Of a stretch of 64,000 nucleotides of DNA, positions 7,843 to 16,480 are shown piece after piece. Each line of letters begins with the position of its first letter. Within the stretch, counting starts at the first letter, position 1. The DNA is taken from NCBI RefSeq assembly GCF_900101115.1, contig NZ_FNFU01000013.1, positions 20,665-84,664 on the forward strand. Direction: 5' to 3'. The notes beneath the pieces were generated by a model. That model searched no databases. It was not told the origin of the DNA and saw only the letters and a program-made list of their open reading frames with translations. Position numbers and translations under genes: made by a program. This stretch comes from Cryobacterium psychrotolerans (GTDB taxonomy: Bacteria; Actinomycetota; Actinomycetes; Actinomycetales; Microbacteriaceae).

Positions 7843-8963
7843 CCGAGATCCGCTGGGAGGAAGCCGGGGAGCAGCGCTCGGCGCTGTGGCGCTCCGAGAG
7901 CGGCTGGGAGCCGCCCCGGCGAGTGGTCATCGCCGACGACACGCTGACCGCGGATGTGGCCTACCGCCTGGCGAAATCGGGCACCGGGATGTTGTGGCGA
8001 GGGGATTTCCTGGGCGCCCGCCAGCTGCTGCAGGCACTCGGCCGGCGGGTTGACCGCGGGCGGCGCCCGGCCGACAAGGACCTCACCGCCGCCTTCCGGC
8101 GCTCACGGAGCGAGGCGCTCACCCGCGCGCAGGTGCTGGGCCTGGTGCTCGTGCCGCTCGAGGCGGACTACACGGTTCCGCTGCGCCGGGCGCCCGACGT
8201 GCGCCTGGCCTGCACCGAGACCTACGGGCCGGCCGACGGGCCGTCGGTGACCTCGCTGCGCGAGCTGATCGGTGTGATCGGGGCGCATGAGTGGCGCACG
8301 AAGGGCGTGCCGATACCGGCGCTCGGCGCCCGAATCCACCCACACTACGGCGTTTTCTCGCCCATTCGTGGGGAGTACCTCGAGCTGGTGCAGTCCGCTC
8401 CGCTTCCCGCCGGCAGCCTGGCCTTCGACATCGGCGTCGGCACCGGCGTGCTTGCGGCCATCCTGGCCCGGCGCGGTGTCGCGCGCGTCGTCGGGACCGA
8501 CCAGGACCCCCGGGCGCTGGCCTGCGCGCGCGCGAACATCCAGCGCCTGGGTCTGGGCGACCGGGTCGACATCGTCCCGGCCGACCTGTTCCCGCCGGGA
8601 CGCGCCCCGCTGGTCGTCTGCAACCCGCCCTGGATCCCGGCCGCGGCGGTCACGTCGACCGACTTCGCCGTCTACGACCCCGACAGCCGGATGCTGCGCG
8701 GCTTCCTGGCCGGCCTCGCCGACCACCTCGAGCCGGGCGGGGAGGGCTGGCTGATCATCTCCGACATCGCCGAGCTGCTCGGGCTTCGCTCCCGCGCGGA
8801 GCTCCTCGGCCTCATCGACGATGCCGGCCTCGAGGTCGTGGAGAGACTCGACACCCGGCCCACGCATCCCCGCGCCGCCGACGCCAGCGACCCGCTGCAC
8901 GCCGCCCGCTCGAACGAAGTCACCTCACTCTGGCGGCTGCGCGCCAGGCGCGGCGCGGCCTGA
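7839..8963 (+). CDS. class I SAM-dependent methyltransferase (HemK/PrmB-like)
   Basis: A 374-residue protein starting at a GTG that overlaps the previous stop. The SAM loop FDIGVGTGVLAAILARRG sits near residue 200, and the catalytic NPPWIP motif, typical of enzymes that methylate planar nitrogens (glutamine or exocyclic amines), near residue 263. The N-terminal 180 residues are a separate helical domain that could bind the substrate. This layout resembles PrmB/HemK-like or N6-adenine-type methyltransferases, but the target is undefined. The 3' end overlaps the convergent DUF1622 gene by 39 bases. Confidence 0.85.
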   Translation: MTEIRWEEAGEQRSALWRSESGWEPPRRVVIADDTLTADVAYRLAKSGTGMLWRGDFLGARQLLQALGRRVDRGRRPADKDLTAAFRRSRSEALTRAQVLGLVLVPLEADYTVPLRRAPDVRLACTETYGPADGPSVTSLRELIGVIGAHEWRTKGVPIPALGARIHPHYGVFSPIRGEYLELVQSAPLPAGSLAFDIGVGTGVLAAILARRGVARVVGTDQDPRALACARANIQRLGLGDRVDIVPADLFPPGRAPLVVCNPPWIPAAAVTSTDFAVYDPDSRMLRGFLAGLADHLEPGGEGWLIISDIAELLGLRSRAELLGLIDDAGLEVVERLDTRPTHPRAADASDPLHAARSNEVTSLWRLRARRGAA

Positions 8964-9311
8964 GGCCAGGCGCCAGCGCGCCCACGGCCAGACCCCGTCC
9001 ATTTCGACCTCGAGCGAGAAGCTCAGGAGGATTCGGATCAGCACGATCGCGGCGAGCACCAGCACGCTCTCCACCGTTGTTGTGACGAGGATGGTGCGGA
9101 TGATGTCCGCCACGATCAGCACTTCCAGGCCGAGCAGGATGGCCCGGCCGAGGTTCCTGCGCAGGCTCTGGTACGCGCGGGCCCTGGTGTCGGCCCGCAG
9201 GGCACGCGGCACGGCGACGAGGAAGGCAGCCGCCCCGCCGAACACCATGATGGCGGCGCCGACCGCCTCGACGACCTGCACCAGTGCCGTAATAACCTGC
9301 TCGAAGGTCAT
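8925..9311 (-). CDS. DUF1622 family membrane protein
   Basis: A 128-residue protein starting MTFEQVITALVQVVEAVG. Three hydrophobic segments are visible: residues about 10-32 (VGAAIMVFGGAAAFLVAV), 53-75 (ILLGLEVLIVADIIRTIL) and 77-98. A short basic linker carrying RRNLGRAILLGLE is conserved in the DUF1622 family of unknown function. I chose this ATG because the hydrophobic family start begins here and the upstream extension looks non-coding. The gene ends inside the convergent methyltransferase gene. Confidence 0.85.
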   Translation of the reverse strand: MTFEQVITALVQVVEAVGAAIMVFGGAAAFLVAVPRALRADTRARAYQSLRRNLGRAILLGLEVLIVADIIRTILVTTTVESVLVLAAIVLIRILLSFSLEVEMDGVWPWARWRLASGRAAPGAQPPE

Positions 9312-9364
9312 GGGTCCGCTCTCGCCGTTTCCTGGGACGACGATATCACCGCGCCTCCGGCCAG

Positions 9365-9370
9365 TATTAT
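9365..9370 (+). promoter_or_regulatory. -10 hexamer TATTAT
   Basis: One of the best -10 matches in the window. It stands 6 bases before an ATG at 9377 that opens a 28-codon frame rather than the annotated gene at 9421. Confidence 0.5.
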
Positions 9371-9376
9371 CGGCCC

Positions 9377-9463
9377 ATGGACTCCGCGATCGGCGGGCGC
9401 CGCAGCAGAGGAGGCCGGGCATGGACGCACATGACATCGCGGGCCTCCTCAGCGAGATCCTGA
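9377..9463 (+). CDS. putative leaderless 28-residue upstream reading frame
   Basis: An ATG six bases after TATTAT opens a 28-codon frame that ends at TGA 9461-9463. It overlaps the start of the membrane protein at 9421 in a different frame. The spacing matches the leaderless starts elsewhere in this window, so a short leader peptide could be translated and affect the downstream gene. The peptide is Arg/Ser-rich with no recognisable domain. Only the arrangement supports it. Confidence 0.3.
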   Translation: MDSAIGGRRSRGGRAWTHMTSRASSARS

Positions 9464-9816
9464 CGCTGGTCGGGCTGCTCGGCGGCGGCGGGCTCTACCT
9501 CGCCGGGCTGGCCGTTCGCGACCTGCGCGGGCGCTGGGTGCGCACGGAAGGCGTCATCGCCGGCGCCGGGCCCGGCCCGGTCATCCGGTGGTTCGACCGC
9601 ACCGGCGAGGTGCACGAGTCGCCGGCGACGACGCAGGAGACCGTTATACTCGAGCCGGGCGATGACGTGCCGGTCTGGTTCCGCGCCCGTTCGCCCTGGC
9701 GCTGCCGCACGCACGCTCCGGACCACGACGGCAAGGCCCTGCGCCTGACCGGCCTCGTGCTGCTGGGCGTGGGGATCGCGGCGGCCGTCCTTGGCTTCGT
9801 GCTGCTCTTCGTCTAG
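9421..9816 (+). CDS. small two-span membrane protein (DUF3592-like topology)
   Basis: A 131-residue protein with a hydrophobic segment near residues 8-30, a soluble middle of beta character (VRTEGVIAGAGPG, VIRWFDRTGEVHE, VILEPGDDVPVWFRA), then a C-terminal membrane span VLLGVGIAAAVLGFVLLFV. This is the order seen in DUF3592-type proteins of unknown role. The ATG follows GAGGAGG at suitable spacing. A 20-base palindrome follows and separates it from the convergent AlkD gene. Confidence 0.7.
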   Translation: MDAHDIAGLLSEILTLVGLLGGGGLYLAGLAVRDLRGRWVRTEGVIAGAGPGPVIRWFDRTGEVHESPATTQETVILEPGDDVPVWFRARSPWRCRTHAPDHDGKALRLTGLVLLGVGIAAAVLGFVLLFV

Positions 9817-9831
9817 GCCGCCGGCTCACCC

Positions 9832-9892
9832 CGTGAGGGGTCGCAAATCGAGCTTCGTTGGCCGATTCAAGGTCGATTTGCGACCCCTCACG
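9832..9892. terminator. long palindrome between convergent genes
   Basis: Perfect 20-base arms (9832-9851 and 9873-9892, core GTGAGGGGTCGCAAATCGA) surround a 21-base loop. The stop codon of the AlkD gene (9888-9890) lies within the right arm. It is likely a two-way terminator, although no T-tract is present. Confidence 0.75.
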
Positions 9893-10670
9893 CGGGCCGG
9901 CGGGGGTACGCCCGGTAGCGGGCGCGAACCTCCGGCTCGAGGTGTTCGGTGGCGTAGCTGAGCGCGGTGCGCGGCATCCGGCCGGCATGCTCGTCGAGGA
10001 AGGCCAGCAGAAGGGGGCGGTCGAGCTTGCCGACCTCGCGCAACATCCAGCCGACGGCCTTGTGGATCAGGCTTTCCTGGTCGCCGAGCAGCCGCTCCGC
10101 GAGCTCGAGCGTCGTGGTGGCGTCGCCGTGCGCGATGAAGGCGCTACTGGCGAGCATGGCGACCCGCCGCTCCCAGAGGCTGTCGCCGGCGGCGAGGTCG
10201 AACAAGACGTCGCGCGGCCGGTCGACGAGGTACTCGCCGAGCAGTGTCGGCGCGGACGCATCCACGAGGTCCCAGTTGTTGACGAGGCCGCGCCGCACGG
10301 CAGCCAGGTAGAACTCGGCGAGCCTCGTGCGTGCGACCTCGTCGCGCGTTCGGGCGCGGCTCGCGCGCCGGAACCGGCCGACCAGGATCAGCAGGGCCGC
10401 GAGCCGGTGCTCGTGCACCTCGCTGGTGAGGAGCGTCTCGACCTCCCGCAGCCCCAGCCCGGCGAACCGCTTCACGACCAGCCGGATGTCGGGCAGCCGC
10501 AGGCCGGCGAAGACGTCGCCCTCGCCATACTGGCCCGGCCCCGTCTGGAAGAAGCGGGCGACCTGGGCGGCGCGGTCGGGGTCAGCGAGCGCGGCGAGCG
10601 CGGCGCGCACCGCGGCGGCCGTTGCCGGATCCGTGCTCGCATCGCTGCCGTCGTCCGTAGAATCCGTCAT
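9888..10670 (-). CDS. DNA alkylation repair protein, AlkD family
   Basis: A 260-residue all-helical HEAT-repeat protein of the AlkC/AlkD type, which excises N3- and N7-alkylated bases. Family landmarks are FFQTGPGQYGEGDVFAG near residue 41, EVHEHRLAALLILV near 84, and VNNWDLVDASAP near 130, which holds the Trp and Asp of the catalytic site. EKW-type repeats follow up to LSYATEHL at the C-terminus. It starts at an ATG six bases after TAGAGT on the minus strand. It is divergent from the DUF6421 gene. Confidence 0.92.
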   Translation of the reverse strand: MTDSTDDGSDASTDPATAAAVRAALAALADPDRAAQVARFFQTGPGQYGEGDVFAGLRLPDIRLVVKRFAGLGLREVETLLTSEVHEHRLAALLILVGRFRRASRARTRDEVARTRLAEFYLAAVRRGLVNNWDLVDASAPTLLGEYLVDRPRDVLFDLAAGDSLWERRVAMLASSAFIAHGDATTTLELAERLLGDQESLIHKAVGWMLREVGKLDRPLLLAFLDEHAGRMPRTALSYATEHLEPEVRARYRAYPRRPA

Positions 10671-10676
10671 TCCCGC

Positions 10677-10682
10677 ACTCTA
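10677..10682 (-). promoter_or_regulatory. -10 hexamer TAGAGT, leaderless type
   Basis: On the minus strand TAGAGT ends 6 bases before the AlkD gene's ATG. Confidence 0.45.
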
Positions 10683-10692
10683 ACCCGGCGAT

Positions 10693-10704
10693 TTCTTGCA
10701 AGAA
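10693..10704. promoter_or_regulatory. perfect palindrome TTCTTGCAAGAA, probable operator
   Basis: This 12-base perfect palindrome lies between the divergent AlkD and DUF6421 genes, about where the -35 region of the AlkD promoter would be. A further AAGAAA half-site follows 7 bases later. No regulator gene is adjacent, so the binding protein is unknown. Confidence 0.45.
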
Positions 10705-10808
10705 GTCGTAAGAAACGCCGCTCGCGGCCGGATATTCTGAGGATACGGCGCACCCAACGCGCCGCCCACTGCCGCGACCGCGGCGAACTCAGAGGACGGG
10801 AGGTTCCC

Positions 10809-12185
10809 ATGTCGAATTATGTTGCAGAAGCACTGGTCGGTGAGCCCGAGGTTCTCGAGGACGTCGCGACCCACCCGGCCTGGCTGCGCCTCAAGGCCGC
10901 CGCGACCGCCCTGCAGGGCGTCCAGGCGCAGAACGGTTCGATCCCCGAGCCGTCGGCGCACCCGGATGCCGCGGCCCGCGTCGCCGTGATCACCACCGCC
11001 ATCCGGGAACTCGCCCCGCTGTTCCCGCACGACGCCGCCTATCTCGACGCCGCGGTGGCCGACTTCGACCGCTGGGCGAGCGAAGGCTTCGGCGAGCCCG
11101 ACTTCTACGACGCGCTGATGGCCTTCCAGCCGCAGCAGCACCGGGTCGACGGACTCCGCCACCTCGTGGTCTTCCCGATGTACACGCAGAACGGCAGCTC
11201 GAACCGCCTGGTCGAGGCCGTTCTGATCGCGGTCATCTGGCCGGCGTTCATTGCGGAGCTGGAGCAGGAATACACCAACGGTTTGTTCGTGCCGATCCGC
11301 TTCCTCGACTTCACTCCCGGCTACGACACCAACTCCGCGGTGCTGTTCCCCGAGACGGTCGCCATGCGCGAGATCCCGACGTTCACCTGGGGGGCGATCT
11401 TCGCCGACCGCGAGGCCGCCAGGTACCGCCGGGTCGTGCGCGCGGCATCCGAGATCACCCGTCTCGAACTGCCCGACGACGCGGCCGCGCTGCTCGACGA
11501 CCAGCAGCTGGCCGAGGAGACCTTCGTCATGTGGGACCTCATCCACGACCGCACGCACATGCGCGGCGACCTGCCGTTCGACCCCTTCATGATCAAGCAG
11601 CGGATGCCGTTCTTCCTGTATTCGCTGGAGGAACTGCGCTGCGACCTGACCGCCTTCCGCGAGTCGGTCAGGATCGAACGTGACGAAAACGCCAGCCCGG
11701 AGGCGCGCAGGCACGCCAAACTGGTTCAGTACGCCGTGATCTTCGACCGGATCTTCCGGTTCTCGATCACCGGCAGCCGAACCCGCAACTACGACGGCCT
11801 CGGCGGTCAGCTGTTGTTCGCGTGGATGCACCAGCACCACGTGCTGCACTGGACCGACACCCGGCTCGCCTTCGACTGGGACGCCGTCCCGGACGTGGTG
11901 ATCGCGCTCGGCGCGCAGATCGACGACCTGTACTGGGCGTCGATCGACCGCCCGAAGAAGGCGCACTGGCTGGCGGCGTACGACATGATCAGCGCCACGT
12001 TGACCCCGAACCCGGCTTCGACCTGGGCTCGCGGGCTGCCGCTCGAGGTGCTCGCCGGTCCGCCGAAGGGCTACACCGACCTGGTGCTGGACGACGAGTT
12101 CCCGCTGTCCATGTTCTTCGAGGCGCTGGACAAGAAGATGAAGTCCGTCATCGAGTCGACCGTTGGGATCACCGCGCGTGGCTGA
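10809..12185 (+). CDS. DUF6421 family protein
   Basis: A 458-residue protein with GGGAGG 5 bases before its ATG. It matches the actinobacterial DUF6421 family of unknown function. Two histidine-rich blocks stand out: HDRTHMRGDLPFDPF (about residues 244-258) and WMHQHHVLHWTD (about 341-352). They are spaced as if to build a metal site in a helical bundle, which is my inference. No signal peptide or membrane segment is seen. The stop overlaps the GTG start of the next SDR gene by eight bases, so the two products are likely made together. Confidence 0.85.
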   Translation: MSNYVAEALVGEPEVLEDVATHPAWLRLKAAATALQGVQAQNGSIPEPSAHPDAAARVAVITTAIRELAPLFPHDAAYLDAAVADFDRWASEGFGEPDFYDALMAFQPQQHRVDGLRHLVVFPMYTQNGSSNRLVEAVLIAVIWPAFIAELEQEYTNGLFVPIRFLDFTPGYDTNSAVLFPETVAMREIPTFTWGAIFADREAARYRRVVRAASEITRLELPDDAAALLDDQQLAEETFVMWDLIHDRTHMRGDLPFDPFMIKQRMPFFLYSLEELRCDLTAFRESVRIERDENASPEARRHAKLVQYAVIFDRIFRFSITGSRTRNYDGLGGQLLFAWMHQHHVLHWTDTRLAFDWDAVPDVVIALGAQIDDLYWASIDRPKKAHWLAAYDMISATLTPNPASTWARGLPLEVLAGPPKGYTDLVLDDEFPLSMFFEALDKKMKSVIESTVGITARG

Positions 12186-12870
12186 TGTCCCCACCGGGGC
12201 GACGGCGCCTGCCGTCGCTGGTCGCACCGTGCTCATTGCCGGCGCGACCAGCGCGGCCGGGGTCGCCGTCTGCGCGGCGCTGTCGGCGGCGGGGGCCACG
12301 GTGATTGCCGTCGGCTCGAACGTGGACCACCTGCAGGCGCTGAAAAGCCAGGTTCCGGATGCCGCCACCTTCGTCTACGACCTCGCCAACTTCGCCGAGG
12401 TGCGCGCCCTGGCCCACACCGTGCACGAGGCGCACGGCCGCATCGACGGCCTCATCCACCTCGTGGGCGGCTGGCGCGGCGGGGGCGGGCTGGCCGGCCA
12501 GACCGACGAGGACTGGGATTTCCTGCACGGCCGCGTTCTCACCACCCTGCGCAACACGACCCGCGCCTTCAACGACGACCTGCTTGCCTCCCCGGCGGGC
12601 CGCCTGGCGATCGTGTCCTCGGTCTCGGTCGACAAGCCGACACCGGGCGGCGCGAACTACGCGACGGCCAAGGCCGCGGCCGAAACCTGGACCCGCGCGG
12701 TCGGGCAGGGCTTCGCGAAGACGGCCCCGGATGCCGCGGCGGTCATCTTCGCCGTGCGCGCCCTCGAGGGCCTCGAGGCCGAGCTCGCCGCGTCGGTGGT
12801 CGGCCTGTGGGACGCGCCGGCGGCATCCGTCAACAACACCCGGATCCCGCTCCACACGCGCCCAGATTGA
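12178..12870 (+). CDS. SDR family oxidoreductase coupled to DUF6421
   Basis: A 230-residue short-chain dehydrogenase. The cofactor turn reads LIAGATSAAG near residues 17-26, a variant of the usual TGxxxGxG. The active-site Ser is in IVSSVSVDKP and the Tyr-Lys pair in NYATAKAAAE near residue 160. The GTG start overlaps the DUF6421 stop. The substrate is not predictable, but coupling to DUF6421 suggests a shared pathway. A palindrome begins at the base after its stop. Confidence 0.87.
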   Translation: MADVPTGATAPAVAGRTVLIAGATSAAGVAVCAALSAAGATVIAVGSNVDHLQALKSQVPDAATFVYDLANFAEVRALAHTVHEAHGRIDGLIHLVGGWRGGGGLAGQTDEDWDFLHGRVLTTLRNTTRAFNDDLLASPAGRLAIVSSVSVDKPTPGGANYATAKAAAETWTRAVGQGFAKTAPDAAAVIFAVRALEGLEAELAASVVGLWDAPAASVNNTRIPLHTRPD

Positions 12871-12920
12871 CGGTTGCGCTCGAGTTTGCCGGGCGCACCG
12901 GTCAATCTCGACCGCAACCG
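12871..12920. terminator. imperfect palindrome directly after stop codon
   Basis: Arms CGGTTGCGCTCGAG (12871-12884) and CTCGACCGCAACCG (12907-12920) match at 13 of 14 pairs. The left arm starts at the base after the SDR stop codon. Probable terminator. Confidence 0.6.
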
Positions 12921-12984
12921 CCAAGGTCGGCGGGACGCGGCGTGACCACTTCGCGGGCTCAGCAGAATGGGCCAAGATGGAGGG

Positions 12985-14055
12985 GTGACCCAAATCCATG
13001 ACCTGAACTCCCGCGGCTTCGCCTCAGACAACTATTCGGGCGTGCACCCCGAGATCCTCGAAGCCATCGTGGCCGCCAACGGCGCCCACCAGATCGCCTA
13101 CGGCGAGGATGTCTACACGGCACGGCTGCAGGAGGTCTTCGCCGAGCACTTCGGCGAGGGCGTCGAGGCGTTCCCCGTGTTCAACGGCACGGGCGCGAAC
13201 GTGATCGGGCTGCAGTCGATGCTGCCTCGCTGGGGCGCCGTCATCTGCACGGCCACCGCGCACATCCACTCGGATGAGGGCGGAGCGCCCGAGAAGGTCG
13301 CCGGCATCAAACTGCTCCCGATCCAGACCCCCGACGGCAAGCTCACCCCCGAGCTCATCGCCCAGGAAGCCTGGGGCTGGGGTGACGAGCACCGCGCCCA
13401 GCCGCTGGTGGTCTCGATCACGCAGTCCACCGAGCTCGGCACGGTCTACACGGTCGACGAGGTGCGCGCGATCGCCGACTACGCGCACGCGAACGGCATG
13501 AAGCTGCATATGGACGGCGCCAGGATCTCCAACGCCGCCGCCTCGCTCGGCGTGCCGTTCCGCGCCTTCACCCGCGATGCCGGCGTCGACGTGCTCAGCT
13601 TCGGCGGCACGAAGAACGGCCTGATGTACGGCGAATGCGTGGTCGTGCTGAACCCGGACGCCTCCGAGGGCCTGATCTACCTGCGCAAGCTGAACATGCA
13701 GCTGTCCTCGAAGATGCGCTTCATCTCGGCCCAGTTCATCGCCCTGCTCGGCGGCGACCTCTGGCTGCGCAACGCCGGCCACGCCAACGCCATGGCCGCC
13801 CGGATGCGACTGGCGCTCGAACACGGGATCGCGACGGGTTCGATCACCGGCGTCAGGTTCAGCCAGCTCAGCCAGGCCAACTCCATCTTCGCGGTGATCC
13901 CGCCCGGCATCGGCGACCGGCTGCGCGAGTCCTTCCGCTTCTATGACTGGGATGCGGCGACCGGCGAGGTGCGCTGGATGTGCGGCTTCGACACGCACGA
14001 AGAAGACATCGACGCCTTCGTCGCCGCGCTGGAGCGGGAACTCGCGGTCCGATGA
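12985..14055 (+). CDS. low-specificity L-threonine aldolase (PLP-dependent beta-eliminating lyase family)
   Basis: A PLP enzyme of about 356 residues that cleaves threonine or similar beta-hydroxy amino acids to glycine plus an aldehyde. The fold-type I landmarks are FASDNYSGVHPEILEAI at the start, FPVFNGTGANVIGLQSM, the cofactor-Asp block MKLHMDGARISNAA, and the PLP lysine in SFGGTKNG near residue 208. The GTG at 12985 follows CAAGAT by six bases. An in-frame ATG at 12967 is possible but has no better signal. It is overlapped (ATGA) by the acyl-CoA ligase gene. Confidence 0.9.
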   Translation: MTQIHDLNSRGFASDNYSGVHPEILEAIVAANGAHQIAYGEDVYTARLQEVFAEHFGEGVEAFPVFNGTGANVIGLQSMLPRWGAVICTATAHIHSDEGGAPEKVAGIKLLPIQTPDGKLTPELIAQEAWGWGDEHRAQPLVVSITQSTELGTVYTVDEVRAIADYAHANGMKLHMDGARISNAAASLGVPFRAFTRDAGVDVLSFGGTKNGLMYGECVVVLNPDASEGLIYLRKLNMQLSSKMRFISAQFIALLGGDLWLRNAGHANAMAARMRLALEHGIATGSITGVRFSQLSQANSIFAVIPPGIGDRLRESFRFYDWDAATGEVRWMCGFDTHEEDIDAFVAALERELAVR

Positions 14056-15743
14056 GCGTCTTCGCCGCCAGGCCGTGGCTCGGCGCCTACGCGCCCGGCG
14101 TGCCGACCGCGGTCGAGTCATCGACGCAGACCCTCGTCGACATGATCGACGGCTCGGTCGCCCGGTTCGGCGACCGAGTCGCCCTCGACTTCTTCGGCGC
14201 GACCACGAGCTACCGGCGCCTCGGCGACCAGGTAGCCCGGGTGGCGAACGGGCTGCGTCGCCTGGGCGTGAAACCGGGCGACCGGGTGGCGCTCGTGCTT
14301 CCGAACTGTCCGCAGCACGTGGTCGCGTTCTACGCGGTCCTGCGCCTGGGCGCGATCGTCGTCGAACACAACCCGCTCTACACCGAGCGGGAGCTCCGTC
14401 ACCAGTTCGAGGACCACGGCGCACAGGTCGCGATCGTCTGGGACAAGGTCTACGCCACCGTGCGCGACTTCCCGAAGGACATGGGGGTGTCGAAGGTCAT
14501 CGCCGTCGACCTCACCCAGGCCATGACGCTGGGCAAGCGGCTGCTCCTGGCCCTGCCGATCCCGAAGGCGCGCGCCTCTCGTTCGGCCCTGACCATCGGT
14601 CGCCTCCCGTCGGACGCCCTCGACTGGGACTCCCTCGTCGGCTCCCGACGGCTGCGCCCCTCGCATCAGCGGCCCGGCGTCGGCGACATCGCCGCGCTCC
14701 AGTACACCAGCGGCACGACAGGCGCCCCGAAGGGCGCCATCCTCACCCACTTCAACCTCCGCACCAACGCCCTCCAGGGCGAGGCGTGGGTGCAGGGGCT
14801 CCGCCCGGGCGAGGAGGTCGTCTACGCGGTCCTGCCGATGTTCCACGCCTACGGGCTGACGCTCTGCCTGACCTTCGCCATGGGCACGGGCTCCCGGCTC
14901 GTGCTGTTCCCGAAGTTCGACGAGGGCCTGGTGCTGGATGCCGCCCGGCGCACCCCGCCGACGTTCATGCCCGCCGTTCCCCCCATCTACGACCGGCTGG
15001 TCACGGCTGCCGCGAAGCGCAAGATGAGCCTGCGCGGCATCCGTTTCTCCATCTCCGGGGCGATGAGCCTGCCGGTGGCGACCGTGCAACGGTGGGAGGA
15101 CGCCACCGGCGGCTGGCTGGTGGAGGGCTACGGGATGACCGAGACCTCACCGGTCGCGCTCGGAAACCCGATCGGGCCGAGCCGGCGCCCCGGCACGGTG
15201 GGCGTGCCGTTCCCGAGCACCGAGATCCGCGTTGTTGACCCGGACGACCCCACCGTGGATCGCGGATTCGACGAGGAGGGCGAACTGCTCATCCGCGGGC
15301 CGCAGGTGTTCTCCGGATACTGGAACCGGCCGGAGGAGACCGCCGAAGCGCTTCTTCCGGGCGGCTGGCTGCGCACGGGTGACATCGTCAGCGTCACCCC
15401 CGACGGCTTCGTCACGGTCGTCGACAGGATCAAGGAACTCATCATCACCGGCGGGTTCAATGTGGCCCCCTCGGAGGTCGAAGCGGCCCTCCTCTCCCAT
15501 CCCGCCGTGCAGGATGCCGCCGTCGTCGGGCTGCCGAGCAAGGCAGGCGGCGAGGACGTCGTGGCCGCGGTCGTGCTCAAGGCGGGCGCGAGCCTCGACG
15601 TGGACGCCCTGCGGGACCACTGCCGCACCCGCCTGTCCGCGTACAAGGTTCCGAGGAACGTCGTCCAGGTCGGGGACCTGCCGCGTTCCCTGATCGGCAA
15701 GGTGCTGCGCCGCCAGGTGCGCGAGAGTCTTTCCGAGAAGTAG
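14052..15743 (+). CDS. long-chain fatty acid--CoA ligase (AMP-binding enzyme)
   Basis: A 563-residue adenylate-forming ligase. The P-loop YTSGTTGAPKGA lies near residues 217-228, the A5-type motif GYGMTETSP near 359, the hinge region VVDRIKELIITGGFNVAPSE near 457-476, and the catalytic lysine IGKVLRR near 549. These support acyl-adenylate then acyl-CoA formation from a fatty acid, ATP and CoA. Chain length is not predictable. The ATG overlaps the threonine aldolase stop, suggesting one transcript although no metabolic link is obvious. Confidence 0.9.
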   Translation: MSVFAARPWLGAYAPGVPTAVESSTQTLVDMIDGSVARFGDRVALDFFGATTSYRRLGDQVARVANGLRRLGVKPGDRVALVLPNCPQHVVAFYAVLRLGAIVVEHNPLYTERELRHQFEDHGAQVAIVWDKVYATVRDFPKDMGVSKVIAVDLTQAMTLGKRLLLALPIPKARASRSALTIGRLPSDALDWDSLVGSRRLRPSHQRPGVGDIAALQYTSGTTGAPKGAILTHFNLRTNALQGEAWVQGLRPGEEVVYAVLPMFHAYGLTLCLTFAMGTGSRLVLFPKFDEGLVLDAARRTPPTFMPAVPPIYDRLVTAAAKRKMSLRGIRFSISGAMSLPVATVQRWEDATGGWLVEGYGMTETSPVALGNPIGPSRRPGTVGVPFPSTEIRVVDPDDPTVDRGFDEEGELLIRGPQVFSGYWNRPEETAEALLPGGWLRTGDIVSVTPDGFVTVVDRIKELIITGGFNVAPSEVEAALLSHPAVQDAAVVGLPSKAGGEDVVAAVVLKAGASLDVDALRDHCRTRLSAYKVPRNVVQVGDLPRSLIGKVLRRQVRESLSEK

Positions 15744-15871
15744 GTCGCCCGCGAGGGCGCCTCCCTTTCGTGGCTATATGCGGGTGCATGGAATATGGCG
15801 ACGACGATCGCGTTTAGACAGGTGGGTCAGTGTTGCCCCGCCCCCGTGTTCCAGCCGAAGGACAGCACCCC

Positions 15872-16465
15872 ATGACCCTGATCACCGATTCCATCAGCCG
15901 CGCCGCCGACACGACCTCGCCCATCCTCCCGGTTCTCGCCGAGCGCTGGAGCCCGCGCGGCTACGATTCCGCCGCCGTCATCGACGAGACCACCCTGACC
16001 ACGGTGCTCGAGGCCGCCCGCTGGGCGCCGTCGGCCAGCAACATCCAGCCCTCGCGCTACATCGTCGCCCGCCGCGGCTCGGCGAGCTTCGGCACCATCC
16101 ACGCCGCCCTGATGGGCTTCAACCGGGCCTGGGCGGATGCCGCCTCCGTCTTGATCGTGAACGTCGCCGAGCTGGACATCGACGACACCCGCCAAAACCC
16201 GTGGGCCCGGTACGACCTCGGCCAGGCCGTCGCCCACCTGACGATCCAGGCGCAGCACGAGGGCCTGCACACCCACCAGATGGGCGGCTATGACGCCGCC
16301 GCGCTCGCGCTGGCCTTCGGGCTGGCCGACAACCAGGCGATCGTGTCGATCACGGCCATCGGCGTGCTCGCCGATGTCGGCACCCTCTCGAAGGAGCTGC
16401 TCGAGCGCGAATCCGCGCCGCGCACGCGCAAGCCCCTCGCCGACCTGCTCCTCGTCAACGACTGA
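15872..16465 (+). CDS. nitroreductase family protein
   Basis: A 197-residue FMN-binding fold of the nitroreductase family. The N-terminal signature is LAERWSPRGYD, followed by LEAARWAPSASNIQPSRYIVA (about residues 49-69), where Arg and Ser contact FMN. A later conserved run includes YDLGQAVAHLTIQAQHEGL and the terminal RTRKPLADLL. Such enzymes reduce nitro groups, quinones or flavins with NAD(P)H. The ATG at 15872 is chosen because the family start begins here and a GAAGGA precedes it. Confidence 0.88.
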   Translation: MTLITDSISRAADTTSPILPVLAERWSPRGYDSAAVIDETTLTTVLEAARWAPSASNIQPSRYIVARRGSASFGTIHAALMGFNRAWADAASVLIVNVAELDIDDTRQNPWARYDLGQAVAHLTIQAQHEGLHTHQMGGYDAAALALAFGLADNQAIVSITAIGVLADVGTLSKELLERESAPRTRKPLADLLLVND

Positions 16466-16480
16466 CCGGGCCGTTCCACG

